Below are positions 23,900 to 36,770 of a stretch of DNA of 64,000 nt, one piece after another. Where the stretch lies: contig VCJN01001941.1 in assembly GCA_006384855.1 (NCBI GenBank), positions 1 to 64,000 of the forward strand, written 5' to 3'. Below the pieces are notes generated by a model that searched no databases, had not been told where the DNA came from, and saw only the letters and a list, made by a program, of their open reading frames with translations. The position numbers and the translations under genes were made by a program. Each line of letters opens with the position of its first letter. Position 1 is the stretch's first letter. Source of the DNA: Tetraselmis striata (lineage: Eukaryota > Chlorophyta > Chlorodendrophyceae > Chlorodendrales > Chlorodendraceae).

Positions 23900-25498
23900 T
23901 TACATGAGCAGAAGGCTTGTCTAATAATCCTGACTCGTAGTACTTAAAACGAGTACTACTCGCGCTGCTAGATGCAGCAGCGCAGGGGGGGTACTGGTGC
24001 GTACTGTAGTCGCTACATCTCATACATACATTCCTCATACCCGGCGGACTCGTAGCGACTAGTGGAAACGCTGTGTAATAATCGCTATTGCTCGTTGTAG
24101 TCGTCGCTCGTTGCTGCGATGGGGTTGGTTACACGGGAAGGAAACGCGGTTACTCGAAGAATCTTGCCATGCCAGGCTGTACTTCTGAGGCAACGTCTGC
24201 GCCTCCTGGCAGCGGAGATTCGGTGTCGATTTGAAATACGCAGTCCGATGACGCGTATCTCAACTCGGGATATGCCTGCCATGCTGGGCACATATCACGA
24301 CTGGGCGCGGCACCAGCTCGCATCAGTAGCAGCACGATTGGGCCTGCACAGTCACGTTGTAGCTGCGCCAAACACGCTGCCGACACCTGCAGGCTACTGC
24401 AGCCATCTTCCCTCCTATCCCGGCTCCAGCGCTGCGAAGTCGTCGGTGCTGGGTGAGTACTGCCAGCAACCCCGTCCACTCAGTCTCGCCCTTGCAAGGG
24501 TCATTCGGTGCCCCCTCCCGTCAGAACATGATTGACAATTCCTCTACGCGCAGCTGCTCGCCTCTGCTCATACGCTCCTGCGGCTGGCTGTAAACCTTTA
24601 TGTCGCTACCTGTACTCTGCTAGACGTGCGGCGAATCTTTACACACGAAATTGGGTCGAATGGTGATGTTCTCTTTCTAGGGACGACTGTTGCTTGCTGT
24701 TTCCGGACCCCGCGGGTATCCTGCTCGGGCCCGCAGTCCCAAGGAGGCCGCAGTATGTGGCGCAAGCGTTGCAGCCAACCCTGCGCACGCACGCCAACCC
24801 CCCCCCCCCCCCCCCCACCCCGGACCGGATATTAGGCTCGCCCCGCTGTCTCTTGTACCGCCGAATCGTGCACTGACAAGTGCTTTCCTTGCAGCTGCGA
24901 GGGTACGTTTCACGTACAGCTGGCGCCCCCCAGAGCATCGTAAAGCTCGCGCCCCCAGAGTTCGATACTGCCGCAGAGCGCGGTAGGTGCAGGTGTGGAC
25001 TTGCTGCCGGCACGGCGTCTACCGTGCCGGCGGAGAACCAGGGGGAGCTGCCCTGTTCCTGCCGCAAGTGGTTGAAAATTTCAGTGGCGAGCAATACTGG
25101 CGCATGGGACCTTGCCTGCTGCCTTGCCTGATAGCGGCTACTCCCTGAGTGAGACGATAATAAAGGGAATAGGCGGTTCTCCGCTGGGCTTGCAGCCCTG
25201 CGCAGCAGGATGGTGGGAGACAGTGATATGGAGGCGCCGGAGGCAGGGCTCTACCCTGCGCTGGGCACTCTTGATCCAGTGCCAGAGACAGCTCTCCCTG
25301 GTTCCGCCGCAACGCCTGCTGGTCCCTCACGAGTAGGCAAGTGCCCCATGGACCTGACACCTGTGGCAGTAGACAAGTGCCTTTACGCAGTGCAGACAGA
25401 CAGCAGCAGTAGCCATTGCCAGGACGCAGAGGCGCTAACCTGTATGTGCCGCGGCCCTCTGCCACCGTCCATCTCTAGAGCGGCTGCTGCGTCAGCGG
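23900..25498. other. Upstream region of TPS1, no firm gene
   Basis: TAGTCGCTA and its inverse lie at 24007 and 24053. Poly-C spans about 24800-24816. Open stretches at 24119-24535 and 25207-25515 have no recognisable domain; the second could include 5' leader or an upstream exon of TPS1, since a CTCTAG acceptor-like site occurs at about 25473-25478. Confidence 0.35.
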
Positions 25499-28400
25499 AT
25501 GCGAAGGAGTCATAGCAACGCGGCGCTCTACGCAGATGAGACAGAGCAGATGGCGGCGGCGATTGCGGCTGAGGAGTCGCTGGAGGCGGAGCGCGATCGG
25601 CTCATCCTGGTCGCTAATCGGCTGCCAGTCACGGCTAAGCGCGAGCCTGACGGTACCTGGAACCTTCAGGCAACCTCCTCCTCCCCCCTCCACCCCGCCG
25701 CCCTTTCTCCCAAGCAGCAGCCTCCCTCCCCCCCATTTATTCATTTATCCCGGCCATGACCTGTCTGAAAGTCTGCTTTTACCTATCCGCCCGGACCCCC
25801 GGAGCGGAGAGCTTGCGCAACTCTGCGTTTCCTGCCCGTTGCTGGTGTTTATCTGGTGCAGCGCTGAGAAGCTGAGTATGGGCTGGGATGGTGCTTAGGT
25901 CAGCGCGGGCGGGCTGGTGAGTGCGCTGCTGGGGGTGGACAACTTCCGGACCACCTGGGTCGGCTGGCCAGGTGTGGTGGTCCCGCGCTCCCAATGCAGA
26001 GCTTGCAGTCCCAGCCCCCCCCCCCCCCCCCCCACCCCCACCCCCACCCCCCACCCCACCCCCTCCTCTGAAGCCCACTTGCCCGTGCCCATGCCAGGTG
26101 TATTTGTACCAGAAGGACCAGACAGGGACAGCCTAAGCACAGCGCTGCGCCAGGAGGGCTATGTCCCAGTGTGGCTGGACAAGGACGCTGTGGACCTGTA
26201 CTACAACGGCTTCTGCAATCAGGTGCGCCATGGGCCGGGAGCAAGGGCAGCCACACGGGGCATGTTGCCAGGGCTTGTGTTGCGTGGCTGGGACATGTGG
26301 CAGCCGCTGCGCCGCTGTGGCCCAGCTCCGGCGCAGCATCCAGACTCTTGAGCGCCTGCTCACCCCGGATGCAGGTGCTGTGGCAGCTGTTCCACTACGT
26401 GCCGCTGAACCTGGACTCCAAGCTGGCAGAGACGCGCACGCTTCAGATGCAGTGGCAGGCGTATAAGGCTGTGAACCAGGTGAAATCCCCCCGCATGTAC
26501 CCTGGCTTTCTCGCCGCCATATGGGGTGATGCCACGAGTCACTGATGTCGGAGGCTGGGGATGGGGGCCTGGACTTTTGCTGCAGGCGTTTGCGGACTCG
26601 GCTCTCAGCTTGTACCAGGATGGCGACGTCGTGTGGGTTCAGGCAAGCAACCAAAATCTGCATGATTGTCAGTGACTTCCCGGGATTGGCCTCTGATAAG
26701 CCCGGCAGATATCTTACAGTGGCTCCGCACTGCAGGACTACCACCTGATGCTGCTGCCTGAGCTGCTGAAGCGCGATCACCCCAAGATGATGGTTGGCTG
26801 GTTCCTGCACACGCCGTTCCCCTCCTCGGGTGCGCCGCCCCATATCTCCCCCTTTCCCACCCATCTTGGGGGCCATTTGCAGAGGTGCCTCCCATCCGCA
26901 GGTAGCAGCCCTCCTGAAGCTGCATCGGCGCTGTGCTGCTACCTGCAGAGATCTACCGCACTCTGCCTGTACGAGAAGAGGTGCTGCGCGCCACGCTTCA
27001 GGCGGACCTCATCGGGTTCCACACCTACGACTACGCACGCCATTTTGTGTCCGCTTGCACCCGCATTTTGGGGCTGGAGGTCAGAATATCCCCATTCTAA
27101 CCCAGCCCCGCAGGGAGGAGGGGGGGGGGGGGGGGGGGGGGGGGAGGCTGCCATGTTAGGGCGTGTGCGCCCCACAGGGTGAATGTCATGGGCTTGGGTG
27201 CTGCAATATCAGTCTGCTTTGCAGGCTTGGCTCTGTGTGAATTTACGTTGATGCAAACGACTCACAGGGAACGCCGGAGGGAATCGAGAATAATGGCCAG
27301 CTCACTCGCGTGGCAGCGTTCCCCATCGGGATCGAGCCGGAGCGCTTTGTGCGGGCGCTGCAGGCGGACGAGGTGCGCACACATGTTTCGGAGCTGCTCA
27401 ATCGCTACACTGGCCGCAAGGTGCGCCCCCCCCCCCCCCCCCCCCCCCCCACCCCCCCTCCAAGCCTCATCCTGGCAGCAGCTCAAAGCAGCACCCTCTA
27501 TGCTGTGGCCTGAGCCTCGGCCAGCTGGATATTTGCATGCGAACACCACATTCGCTATCCACAGCAGCGTCTGACATTGTATTTAGCCCATTGTGTTTAG
27601 TATGCATGCTCGGCGCATCAAATCAGGGCCACGCTGCAAGGGCAACCTATAGACTGCCGTTTCCTTGCTGAGGCAGAGATGTGTGGTGGCATATTTCATC
27701 TTTGGTAGTTCTTCGTCAGGTTGGCCGTGAAAGCATGTTGTGTATGTGTATGTGTGTGCTGAGGGGGGGGAGCCCTTGCGTGCTGCTGAGGGTTTCCGCC
27801 CCCTCCCGGCCGACGAAGGGCCCTCGGGCGTTTATTCGCTGCGGCCTTCTTCTTCGGGGCTGCTTTCGTGGTTGTGCGCGCGCGCTGGCCTTCGTTGTAC
27901 TCCCCGGCATTTAAGTTAATATGATCAAATTTCTTGTAGAATAAGCTTTTCTCGACGTCGCAAAACATGAAGTCGTACCATTTCCTGAACACGTCCGCGA
28001 TGTGAGGGTCGAGGAATATCTGCTCCTTGAAAATTGCCTCGTACTCGCGCTTGTTCACGGGGCTTGAGCATGGCAAAGTCCGAGATGGTTTTTCGCACGG
28101 GCAGCGTGTAGGAGGGCCCTCCGTTCCTGGGACGCCTGCCCCGCTTTACAGTGGTTTGTATGTCTCCCACGCAGGTCATGCTCGGTGTGGACCGGCTGGA
28201 CATGATCAAGGGCATCCCTCAGAAGCTCCTCGCGTATGAGAAATTCCTGGAGGACCACCCAGAGTGGCGCGATAAGGTAGCGCCATCTGCTTATCCCCCT
28301 GCCCCCTTCTACACCACCACCCCAATCCCCAGAAGCCACCCAGTGCAAATGGCTGCCTGTACAAGCACACCTGTCTAGGAGGGTTCCCAAAGCAGAAGAA

Positions 28401-29167
28401 CCTACATTGGAGGCAGATGAAGCTGGGGAGGAATCGGGGGGGGGGGGGGGGGGGGGGGAGACACATCAGGGAGGATTCGGGTGTCCTGAAGCTTGCAGTG
28501 GAATGTGCCTACCAGCGGGTGCTCGCTTGACCTGCCTGCCAGCTGATAGTACCAGCTGAGCTGTGTCCCTGCTCTTGCCCGCCAGGTGTTGCTGGTGCAG
28601 ATTGCAGTCCCGAGCCGCACCGACGTGCCAGAGTACCAGAAGCTGCGCAGCCTGGTGCATGAGATCGTGGGCCGCATCAACGGCCGGCATGGCAGCCTCA
28701 CGCATGTGCCCATCCACCATCTGGACCGTTCCCTCTCTTTCACGGAGCTCTGCGCCTTGTACGCTGTGACCGATGTGTGCCTCGTCACTAGCCTGCGCGA
28801 CGGCATGAATCTCGTCAGCTACGAGTACGTGGCGTGCCAGACAGACAACGCGGGGGTGCTCGTGCTCTCCGAGTTTGCGGGCGCTGCGCAGAGCCTTGGC
28901 GCTGGCGCGTTGTTGGTCAACCCCTGGAACGTCACGGACATGTCGGCGGCCATCCATGACGCGCTCACCATGAGTGTGAGCGCGCCTTGCTTGCACCCCC
29001 TCCCCTCTACCCGCAGGACTTTCAACTGAATCGTTCAAAAGTGTACACCAAGAGCAGGCTGCCTTACAACACACACGCATATATTTCTATGTATGCAAAA
29101 AGCCATCCCTTTCCGGGAATGGTGATAGCATTTGTCTATACGGACGTTCCACAGACACACAGACACA

Positions 29168-29217
<50 letters not shown>

Positions 29218-32200
29218 TTTATGTGTGTTTTTGTAAGATACAGTACATTATTTATATATCCATGGAGAGGGAGAGAGAGAGAGAGAGAGAGTCTGCACCC
29301 ATGTTTGTTTTTGCTGGGCACGAGAGGAGACAGTATGGGCAGTCATGTGGTATTGTCACCCTCCTTCCAGCCTGAGCCGCTGGCCTGCCCTGCCACCCCT
29401 TTCCTGCGCCGGCGGCCCCACTCCCAGGACGAGGAGCGCTGGGAGCGACACAACCAGAACTATATGCACGTGACCATCCACACCGCACAGACCTGGGCCG
29501 ACACCTTCATCAGCGAGCTGAACGACACGTTCGTGGAGAACGAGCTACGGCACCGGCACGTGCCACCGCCGCTGTCGCTGGAGGACGCGACACGGACATT
29601 CCGCACTGCGCACGGCCGTCGGCTGCTGGTTCTGGGCTACAACGCCACGCTCACTCAGGCGGTTGAGCAGCCGCGGCAGCCCAAGCGCCATTTTGACCAG
29701 ATCAAGGTGAGCTCATCGGCTGCCCTGATTGGCAGTGCGTGCAAAGGGCTCGGTGCGGGCTAACTCGGATGCGCACAATTGAGTCACACTCACGTGTGTG
29801 AGTCGGTGTGTGCAGGCGCAGACGCAGCTGACGCCGGGTGTGCTGGAGTCGGTGACCAAGCTGTCCGACCATCCGCTGCTGACGGTCGTCATCTTCAGCG
29901 GCAGCGACCGCAGCCAGCTTGAGGAGAAGTTTGATGAGACGCCCGGGGTGTGGCTGGCGGCGGAGAATGGCGTGTTTATCCGGCCGCCCAAGAGCATGGT
30001 GTCGCCAAGCGCGCCCAATGGGGGCTGGATCTGCAGCATGCCCACCATCAACAAGGACTGGGCCGAGGCGGTCCAACTTGTCTTTGAGTACTTTTGCGAG
30101 CGCACCCCGCGCTCCTTTGTCGAGGTGCGCACTGGCCCATACCGCTCCCAGCACCCTCATCCCGCTTGCCCGTCAACATTGACTGAAGGAGCGGCATGCG
30201 GGGGAGCCCTGTCTGGGCGGCTCTGCGGTTTTTGAAGCCCTGTCATTCCTATCCATACCTTGCTGAGCAAGTTGTCTTTTGATGAGCCTGCTCGGTACGC
30301 GTGACCCGCTGTGGCAGTCGGCGCACATCCCAGTAGCCACGGCGTGCGTGATGCCACTTGTTCTGGCTGCATGTCCCGTGTATTCGTCGCCGCCATATGC
30401 AGTTCCTGTTTGAGTTGCTGCAGGCGCCGTCTGTCGTGCGTCCTCGCGTGCGTATCACACCGCTTTTTCTATAGTGGTGTCAGATCGACCCTGAGCGCTA
30501 GTCCTGCAGTCCAGACGAGGCACTTCGAGTTCACCTCTGCAATCACCCCTCCGGATCTTGCGGATTAAATCTTGGCTGACTGGCTGGCATCGCCACGCCG
30601 CCCTGCCCCCGCCTGCTAGGTCCGCGAGAGCAGCCTGGTGTGGAACTACAAGTATGCGGACGTCGAGTTTGGCCGGCTGCAGGCGCGCGACCTTCTGCAG
30701 CACCTGTGGACCGGCCCCATCAGCAATGCGCCGGTGGACATCGTGCAGGGCAGCCGCAGCGTGGAGGCGCGCCCCGTCAGCGTGTCCAAGGGTGCCGCGA
30801 TGCACCAAATGGTCAGCCTCATGAGCAAGCTGGGCGGCCACGACGCTATCAAGTTTGAGTACGTGCTGTGCATGGGGCACTACCTGGGGCGCGACGAGAA
30901 CCTATTCTCCTATTTTGAAGGTGTCGGCGTGGGCGCTGGCCCTGGCGCACCCGGGAAAGAGATCTCCCAGCATGCTGGCCAGCTGGCCGCATTTCGGGTG
31001 CGCAACCCCTGCCCAACCCCCAGCTGTCTTCTATGCAGTCTGACTGCCCTGCTGCCTAAGCCCGCCCCTTTTCCCCGTCCACCTCTCGCCCCCGCCAGGC
31101 CACCAGCACGCCGTTACCTGGAACCTCCTCCACAATCGACCCGTTCAGCACGATGGGTCACCACGGCCTGCCGATGTCGCCGCGGCACAGCCCCATGTGC
31201 TCCCGCGGCTCCCAGGACGCGGACAGCGGCGCGCCGGCCTCCACCAGCCTGCTGCATACGCTGCGCCCGCTGGCGCGGACCCGGTCGGGCAAGGACGAGC
31301 GGCTGGACGGCGCGGCGGCGGCGCCAGCGGAGCAGAGCTTATCGGAAAGCGACTGCCCAGGAAATCAGGGACGGCGCGGGCGCAGCCTGGACTTACCCAG
31401 CATGACGTCCCTAGCGGCAACGCGAGACTCAGACGAGCAGCTCCTGGGTGCGATATGAACCCCCTCCACCCCATCCCCCCATCTTTCCTCCCAACATGAC
31501 CCTAGCGCAGACACGTAGTCTGCGGCCTCAAGTGAGATGTGGGCCAGTCCTGACAATTTGGGCACCACCCCCCCCCCCCCTCCCAAGTGTAGCGATTGTT
31601 TTTCGTACATTGAGTCGACGATACTGAGGATGTTGTCGGAATGAGATGCTGGCTGATAGTGCCAAATGCGAGGCGAAACACTGCCTTTTCGGTCATCATG
31701 CAGTCCTGGAAGGGGCACGAGGGCGCGCTATGGCCGCTCCCCCCCCCCCCCCTCAACCTCCCCTACTCCCCCATCCCCCAATGGATTTGTTGGAGATGCG
31801 CTTCGGCGTCCATGGCCGCAGCGGGTGGACCAGTCCCCTATACAGTCCTCTGTCTCCGTCTGACCACAAGTACCGGCACGGCCATAACAACGTCCGTTTT
31901 GATCTCACAATGTCTTGCCGGCATACGGTACCACGCTTTGGGTTCGCTACATGTTTTTACCCCCTCGCAAGCGAAGGAAAATGTTCATATTTAATAGACG
32001 AGTCCACTTTTAAAATTGTGAACGTGCCAGATGCCCGAGGAATAGAGCACGGAATCTCCAACTTCGTCGTTGCAAACCACTTCGTTATCATTGCGACCGG
32101 CGGACCGGATTACTGGGAATGATACAGGGGTTGCGCGACACAGTAATACATCCGATTTGGTATTTGGAATGTGTGGTGGGCAGGGCATGGTCCCGGGGAA

Positions 32201-34019
32201 ATGGCTGTCACGGCCGTCGCGTCATCACCGATGTATTGCGTTAGTGTGCGGTGGAGGTGGAGGGCAGCCTCTTGCATGCGTAGCTCCAGACGCCGGTGCT
32301 TGCTGGCCGAAATCCTCGGCCCTGAGCCTGACCCGGCACCGCCGCCATGCCAAAGCCCTGAGTCGCCTATCCCTTTCGCCGCGCTTCTGCAGCCCGCGCC
32401 GGCGACGAGACGGCCTTCAAGCAGGGGCTGTCGAAGGAGTACGAGCGGCTGACCATAAAGGTAGGCCGTGCTGTGGCAGGCGCACCCAGCATGCAAACTG
32501 TTGCGTGTGACACTTACATGGGGGGCTGACCGGACTTCATCGGCAAACTTGCGCGGACTTAAGGCAGTTTACGTCAACTTGTGCAGGTTGCTCGGTCGTA
32601 ACATGTGCATGTGTTACCTTGCGCTACGTTTATATGTCGAAGTTTAAATAATTGGCGTACTAAAGCTGCATTCTTCAGTTTAGAGGAAGTCCGCTTAGCT
32701 TGGTGCAAGTACGCGCCCCCCAAAAGTTCCGTGAATTCTGCGGGTTACCTACCTTCAACTACCTTATTTAAGCCAGCTTGGTTAAGTTTACCAGCATAAC
32801 TTCAGAGTACTCGCGCACAACCCTGCCGGTGACCGCCGCATGCCTGAGTGGGGTCGTTGCCGCAGAGCGCGGCCATGTGTTGGAGTACCGGCTCCGCTGC
32901 CTCATCATTACTGTGTATTTTGATCTCGGATTTTGTTGGGGGTTGCGGTCAACGCCCTGGCATTGGCTCTGTCCTGTGTACGTCAAGAGTTTATGCTTGC
33001 GGCGGCATTCCAGGCGCTCCCGGGAGCATGCAGTCTCTATGTGTCTGACAGGGTGGAACTGTCATACGCCGTTGCAGCAGGTCCCTGTCGAGCTATGCGC
33101 AGCACCCGCTGTGTTTCCTGCATGCCCTGCCCCGCCCGCCTGGCCAAGGTCAACCCTTCTCGCGCAAGCAGCCCTGGCATGCCGCGTCCACATCTAGGCA
33201 GTCGGGGTTCAATTTGGGGGGCTAGCGATGCTTTGGGGAGGGAAGGGGAGAGGGGGGGGGGGACATCCATGCCGCTCCTGACTCGGCTTCTTATTGCTGT
33301 CTGTGGGTGGCGCCTGACTCGGGTGTGTGCCAATGGGGTGGCAGACCGGACACGAGCGCCGCCACGCCGAGGTGCCGTACGCAGCGCAGTCGCCCAGGGA
33401 GGCCGAGCTGCCGGAGCTGCCGCCCAAGCACCTGTACACCTGCACCGTGGGCCGGAACCGATCGCAGGCCAGGTGGGGAGCGTAGCGCCAGCCCTTCTGC
33501 CTGCCCCCCCCCCCCCCCCCCCCTTCCGGCCCTTCACCTCCTCCGGCCGTGCGCACTATCTGTCTTCCATCAACTGACCGTCGGATTCAGCCCACACCAT
33601 CAGGGCTCAACCGCTTGAACCCCGGCGTCATTCTGTTGTTTATTGCGGAGGCTGCCCTTCAACTCTGCTTGTGGCGAATTTCAAAATCTTGTTAGTTTGT
33701 ACATGTGTAAATTACATAGTTGTTCTTGTTAGGGTAGTCGCTATTTTGGCATGGGTTCCCGCCCGCCCCATGCCCCCACCAGACTGACTCCCTGTTCCCG
33801 CCTGCCAGGTTCTCCATCACCGGCGCCGCCGAAGTGGCGGACCTGCTGCAGCAGCTGGCGGCCACCGCGGTGCACATCCCGCGGCGAGGCGGCTTCACGC
33901 GGTCTGACTCGGGCCACCACGCGCCCACCAGCCCGCGCCACCTGCTCTCCGACGACAGGCAGCCCCTGGTCACCGGGAGCCCCTCCAAGCTGTCGCGCGC
34001 GCGGAAGACGGTGTTTTGA
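25499..34019 (+). CDS. TPS1: Class I alpha,alpha-trehalose-phosphate synthase (UDP-forming)
   Basis: It makes trehalose-6-phosphate from UDP-glucose and glucose-6-phosphate, a sugar-status signal in the green lineage. The seventeen exons are 25499-25669, 25899-25971, 26098-26222, 26375-26479, 26586-26642, 26736-26829, 26949-27079, 27268-27420, 28175-28276, 28586-28975, 29428-29706, 29816-30124, 30620-30997, 31099-31447, 32393-32460, 33345-33472 and 33809-34019. They join in phase to about 1040 residues. Synthase motifs are all present: VANRLPV, AGGLVSALLG, DYHLM, GWFLHTPFPSS, GVDRLDMIKG, SLRDGMNLVSYE and LSEFAGAAQSLG. The phosphatase-like half has GYNATL and MGHYLGRDEN where active enzymes have DxDGT and GDDxSD, exactly the inactive pattern known from plant TPS1. 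A Ser/Pro-rich insert precedes the last block YTCTVGRNRSQAR. Introns 1 and 5 start with GC. A further 5' exon is possible. Confidence 0.95.
27716..28215 (-). pseudogene. Antisense protein-like relic inside a TPS1 intron
   Basis: Inside the 754-bp intron after 27420, the minus strand encodes protein-like sequence (PSYTLPVRKTISDFAML; EYEAIFKEQIFLDPHIADVF; CDVEKSLFYKKFDHINLNAG) followed by a Lys/Ala-rich basic tail. Its composition is unlike intron sequence. I do not recognise the family; it could be a mobile or virus-derived relic, and it appears broken. Confidence 0.4.
29150..29291. repeat. (AC)n and (GA)n microsatellites in a TPS1 intron
   Basis: An AC run lies at about 29150-29212 and a GA run at about 29270-29291, both within the intron between 28975 and 29428. 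Confidence 0.9.
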
Positions 34020-34906
34020 CCTGCCGCCGTTGGTGACAGCGCCCCGCCTGGCCCGCCCCTGACCCACCGGCATCGCTAATGAAGCGCCCCCTGCTCTCCG
34101 GCAGCTGCGCCTCCAGTTCCCGGCGGGCAGCGGGTGTGGCGCCCGCCGTGTCCTGGCGTCCACCTATCTGTTGCTCTCTCTATATATGACTACGATATAG
34201 ACATAGAGTTGATTGCGCCACCGATATATTCGTTCCCTTGCTATGCACTACTGCGCATGCGCAATGCAGTGACTGTCTGATGAGAAGACCGACTGGCCGT
34301 CCCCACAGGCGGATGGCAGAGTACTGACAGCATCAGAACCTGTAAAGACTCTTGCTGCTGTGCAAGCAGGGTGCTCAATCACAGCCGTGGGGCGGCGGTC
34401 ATTGCCAACGTGCCGGGCACTGACCCCCAGCCTCCGCAGTGTTCAAAACCGCACAGCATCACTACCTCTCTCGCCCAGTGATCTCCGCCAACCCCCCTCT
34501 CCACGTGACGAACGCCGCGAATGCGTACCGCGCATGCACGCCATCGCACCTCCGTTGCGCCAAAGCCCCCCCCCCCCACACACACACACCTTGCACCCCT
34601 TCACGCCGCCGCTCGCAGCACACCCACTCGGTCACTACAACCGCCCCTTGTGACACCCTGCACCCCGCCGTTGGCCGCCAATCCGCCCAGCCCCACCGCC
34701 TGATACGCTATATGGCACAGTTCCCATAAGTCAAAGTACTGCAAATATTATTGTTAAGATGAAATGTCAAGGGCCGGTCGCGCAGAAGAGCTCGCAGTGC
34801 TACAGTTCTCTCCTGTTGTTGCAGTCCAATGCCGTCCATCCAACCACTCGGTTTCTCTCCTTACTGCCACCCCACATCAGTCTGGATAGCCGCCCCGACG
34901 CGCCGC
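34020..34906. other. Convergent intergenic spacer between TPS1 and SDR
   Basis: No gene is visible. The stretch holds a perfect TGCGCATGCGCA palindrome near 34251 and a CTGTAAA motif near 34339 that could act in 3' end formation. Its right part (34420-34700) is rich in C and ACAC. Confidence 0.45.
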
Positions 34907-36659
34907 CTACACGCCGCCGCCCGCCAGGAAGCTGGCCACCGCGCGGCTGATGAGATCCCAAGCGGCCTCCTGCTCCGCGGGGCTGCGTGCCATCTGAGAG
35001 GGCGGGAGCGCCGCCAGCCGGCCCCGCCAGTGCGCCCAGTGGCTGCCGGTGGGTGCAGAAGCGGCGGCCGCGACCACCGCGGCGGCAGCGACTGACGGCG
35101 GGTGCAGCAGGCCGAGGCACGAGAGCCCCGCACGGAAGAGCGCCTGCAGCGGGGCTGGCCACTCGCGCACCAGCGCGCTGTCCACCGCGCCCGGGTCCAC
35201 CACCAGGCTGCGCAGCGCACCAGGCGGCGCGACGGCAGCGAGTTGCAGCGCGGCCATCGTGGCGAGCGCCTTGCTGGCCATGTAGCGCGCAGCGGGGCGG
35301 AAGGGTGTGCGCTGATGCCCCGGGGGTGCGGCGCCGCCCGCCAGCGCGGCAAGGCAGGGGTACAGGTGGGCGGCGCGCGCGGCGAGGTGGGTGAAGGAGC
35401 CGACGGTGAGAAGCGTGGCGCCACCCGCCAGCGCGGCCGGCAGCAGCGCGGCCATCAGCGCCACCGGCCCGACCACGTTGGCGCCCAGCGTAACCTCTAG
35501 GCAGCCCGCACCGCGCCGCTCCGCCCCTGGCAGCACCGCCGCGCCGCTCACCAGCAGCCCCAGCGGCGGCAGCTGTCCCTCCGCGGCTGCGCGCCGTCCC
35601 GGCTGCAGCCTCACTGGGCGCGGGCACGCCGCTGCCTGCACCCTGCGCGCCAGCCCGGGGTCCAGGCCCAGCCTGCCCAGTAGCCCGCGCTCCTCTGCAG
35701 TGCTGCCGGCGCCGGTCTGCCACCATAGATGAGGGACATGCAGCAGCAGAAGTCAGGTGCTGATACGAGCAACAGCAACCCTGAGTTAAGGAAGGTAATT
35801 AGAAATACCGAGAGAAAGCACCAGACAAATAAGCCCCAAGGGGTGCTCGAATAACCATCTCCTCACCAGGCTTTACGTAGCAGGTGCCTTAATTAACACC
35901 AGCTTGAAAGAAGTTCAACGGCCTTTGCTGATTCTGGAGCTACATATAAGGATTAATCAAGTTTGGGAAGGGGAGAGGGGATATTTGTATTTTCGAATAA
36001 CTATTGTATAATAACTATTTCTCCCGGGGGGAATTTCCCAGTACCGTGTGGAGAAGCAATGCCGCGAAGCCGGCGACGCTCCGCGGGTCCGTGAGCTCCA
36101 GCTCCCACACCTCCAGGCGAGGCGGCTCGCTCCCCGCGCAGCCGACCGCGATGGCCTCCGCGGCCGCGAGCCCGCGCGCCCCAGAACGGCAGGCCATGAT
36201 GACGTGCACGTCGCCCGCGGCGTGCAGGCGCGCGGCGACCGCCAGTCCGAGCCCCGAGCTGGCGCCCGTCACCACCGCCGTCGACCTCGCCGGCGGCCGA
36301 CGCGCGGCGCCTCCCGCCTGGCCCGACACCCGCCTGGCGTCTATTACGGCGGGGCCGTGTCGGGTACTGCCATCCAGGGGAATGCCCATTCCGGCGGCGG
36401 CGAGCGCAACGCGCGCGGACGTCCAGAGCAGGCACGCAAGCCAGGCCGCCATCAGCGCCAGGTTGGCCACGGCCAGTGTCGGCGGCAGCGCGCGCATCGG
36501 GGGCCCGCCCGCCGCGGCGCACTCGGTCTTCGTGAACTGCTCGGCCCAGGTTGCAGCAGCGCTTGAGACGCTCAACGATATGCTTAGCTCTCGTGGCGCC
36601 TGCTGGGTGGTGACTCTGGTGGAGATGGTGGTGGCGGGGGATTGAGACGACGGAGTCAC
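34907..36659 (-). CDS. Membrane-anchored short-chain dehydrogenase/reductase
   Basis: Two exons (36659-36045 and 35716-34907) join in phase 0 to about 474 residues; starting at the Met at 36497 instead gives about 420. The N-terminus has a hydrophobic anchor (LAVANLALMAAWLACLLW). The Rossmann fold opens with VVTGASSGLGLAVAARL (TGxxxGxG, NAD(P)-binding), followed by HVIMACRS, whose Arg favours NADPH. Exon 2 has LLVSGAAVL in place of the usual NNAG strand, a serine in LLTVGSFTHL and the catalytic YMASK (YxxxK). An Ala/Pro-rich C-terminus follows. The substrate is unknown; retinol-dehydrogenase-like or protochlorophyllide-reductase-like SDRs share this layout. The gene converges on TPS1. The degenerate NAG motif is the main oddity. 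Confidence 0.8.
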
Positions 36660-36691
36660 TCCCGGTGGAGTCTATGAGAGATGCGGTTGCG

Positions 36692-36770
36692 CTGATAGAT
36701 GTCAGCGGCGTATAGATGTCAGATAGATGTCGCTGTCGCTATAGATGTCGCTGATAGATGTCAGTGACGG
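36692..36770. repeat. ATAGATGTC short tandem repeats
   Basis: The nonamer ATAGATGTC occurs five times within about 75 bp, separated by CGCTG or AGCGGCG spacers, just upstream of the SDR gene's start. Proximity makes a promoter role possible but unproven. Confidence 0.7.

Noticed and set aside
26133-26876. A 247-codon minus-strand ORF across TPS1 exons
   Set aside because: It is antisense to several conserved TPS1 exons and has no domain of its own.
29428-30997. TPS1 as a pseudogene because its phosphatase motifs are lost
   Set aside because: The same substitutions are normal in functional plant class I TPS1, and all exons keep the frame.
34800-35726. A 308-codon alternative minus-strand ORF over SDR exon 2
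   Set aside because: It is in another frame of the SDR exon, low-complexity (Arg/Gly/Ala), and lacks the YxxxK motif that the chosen frame has.
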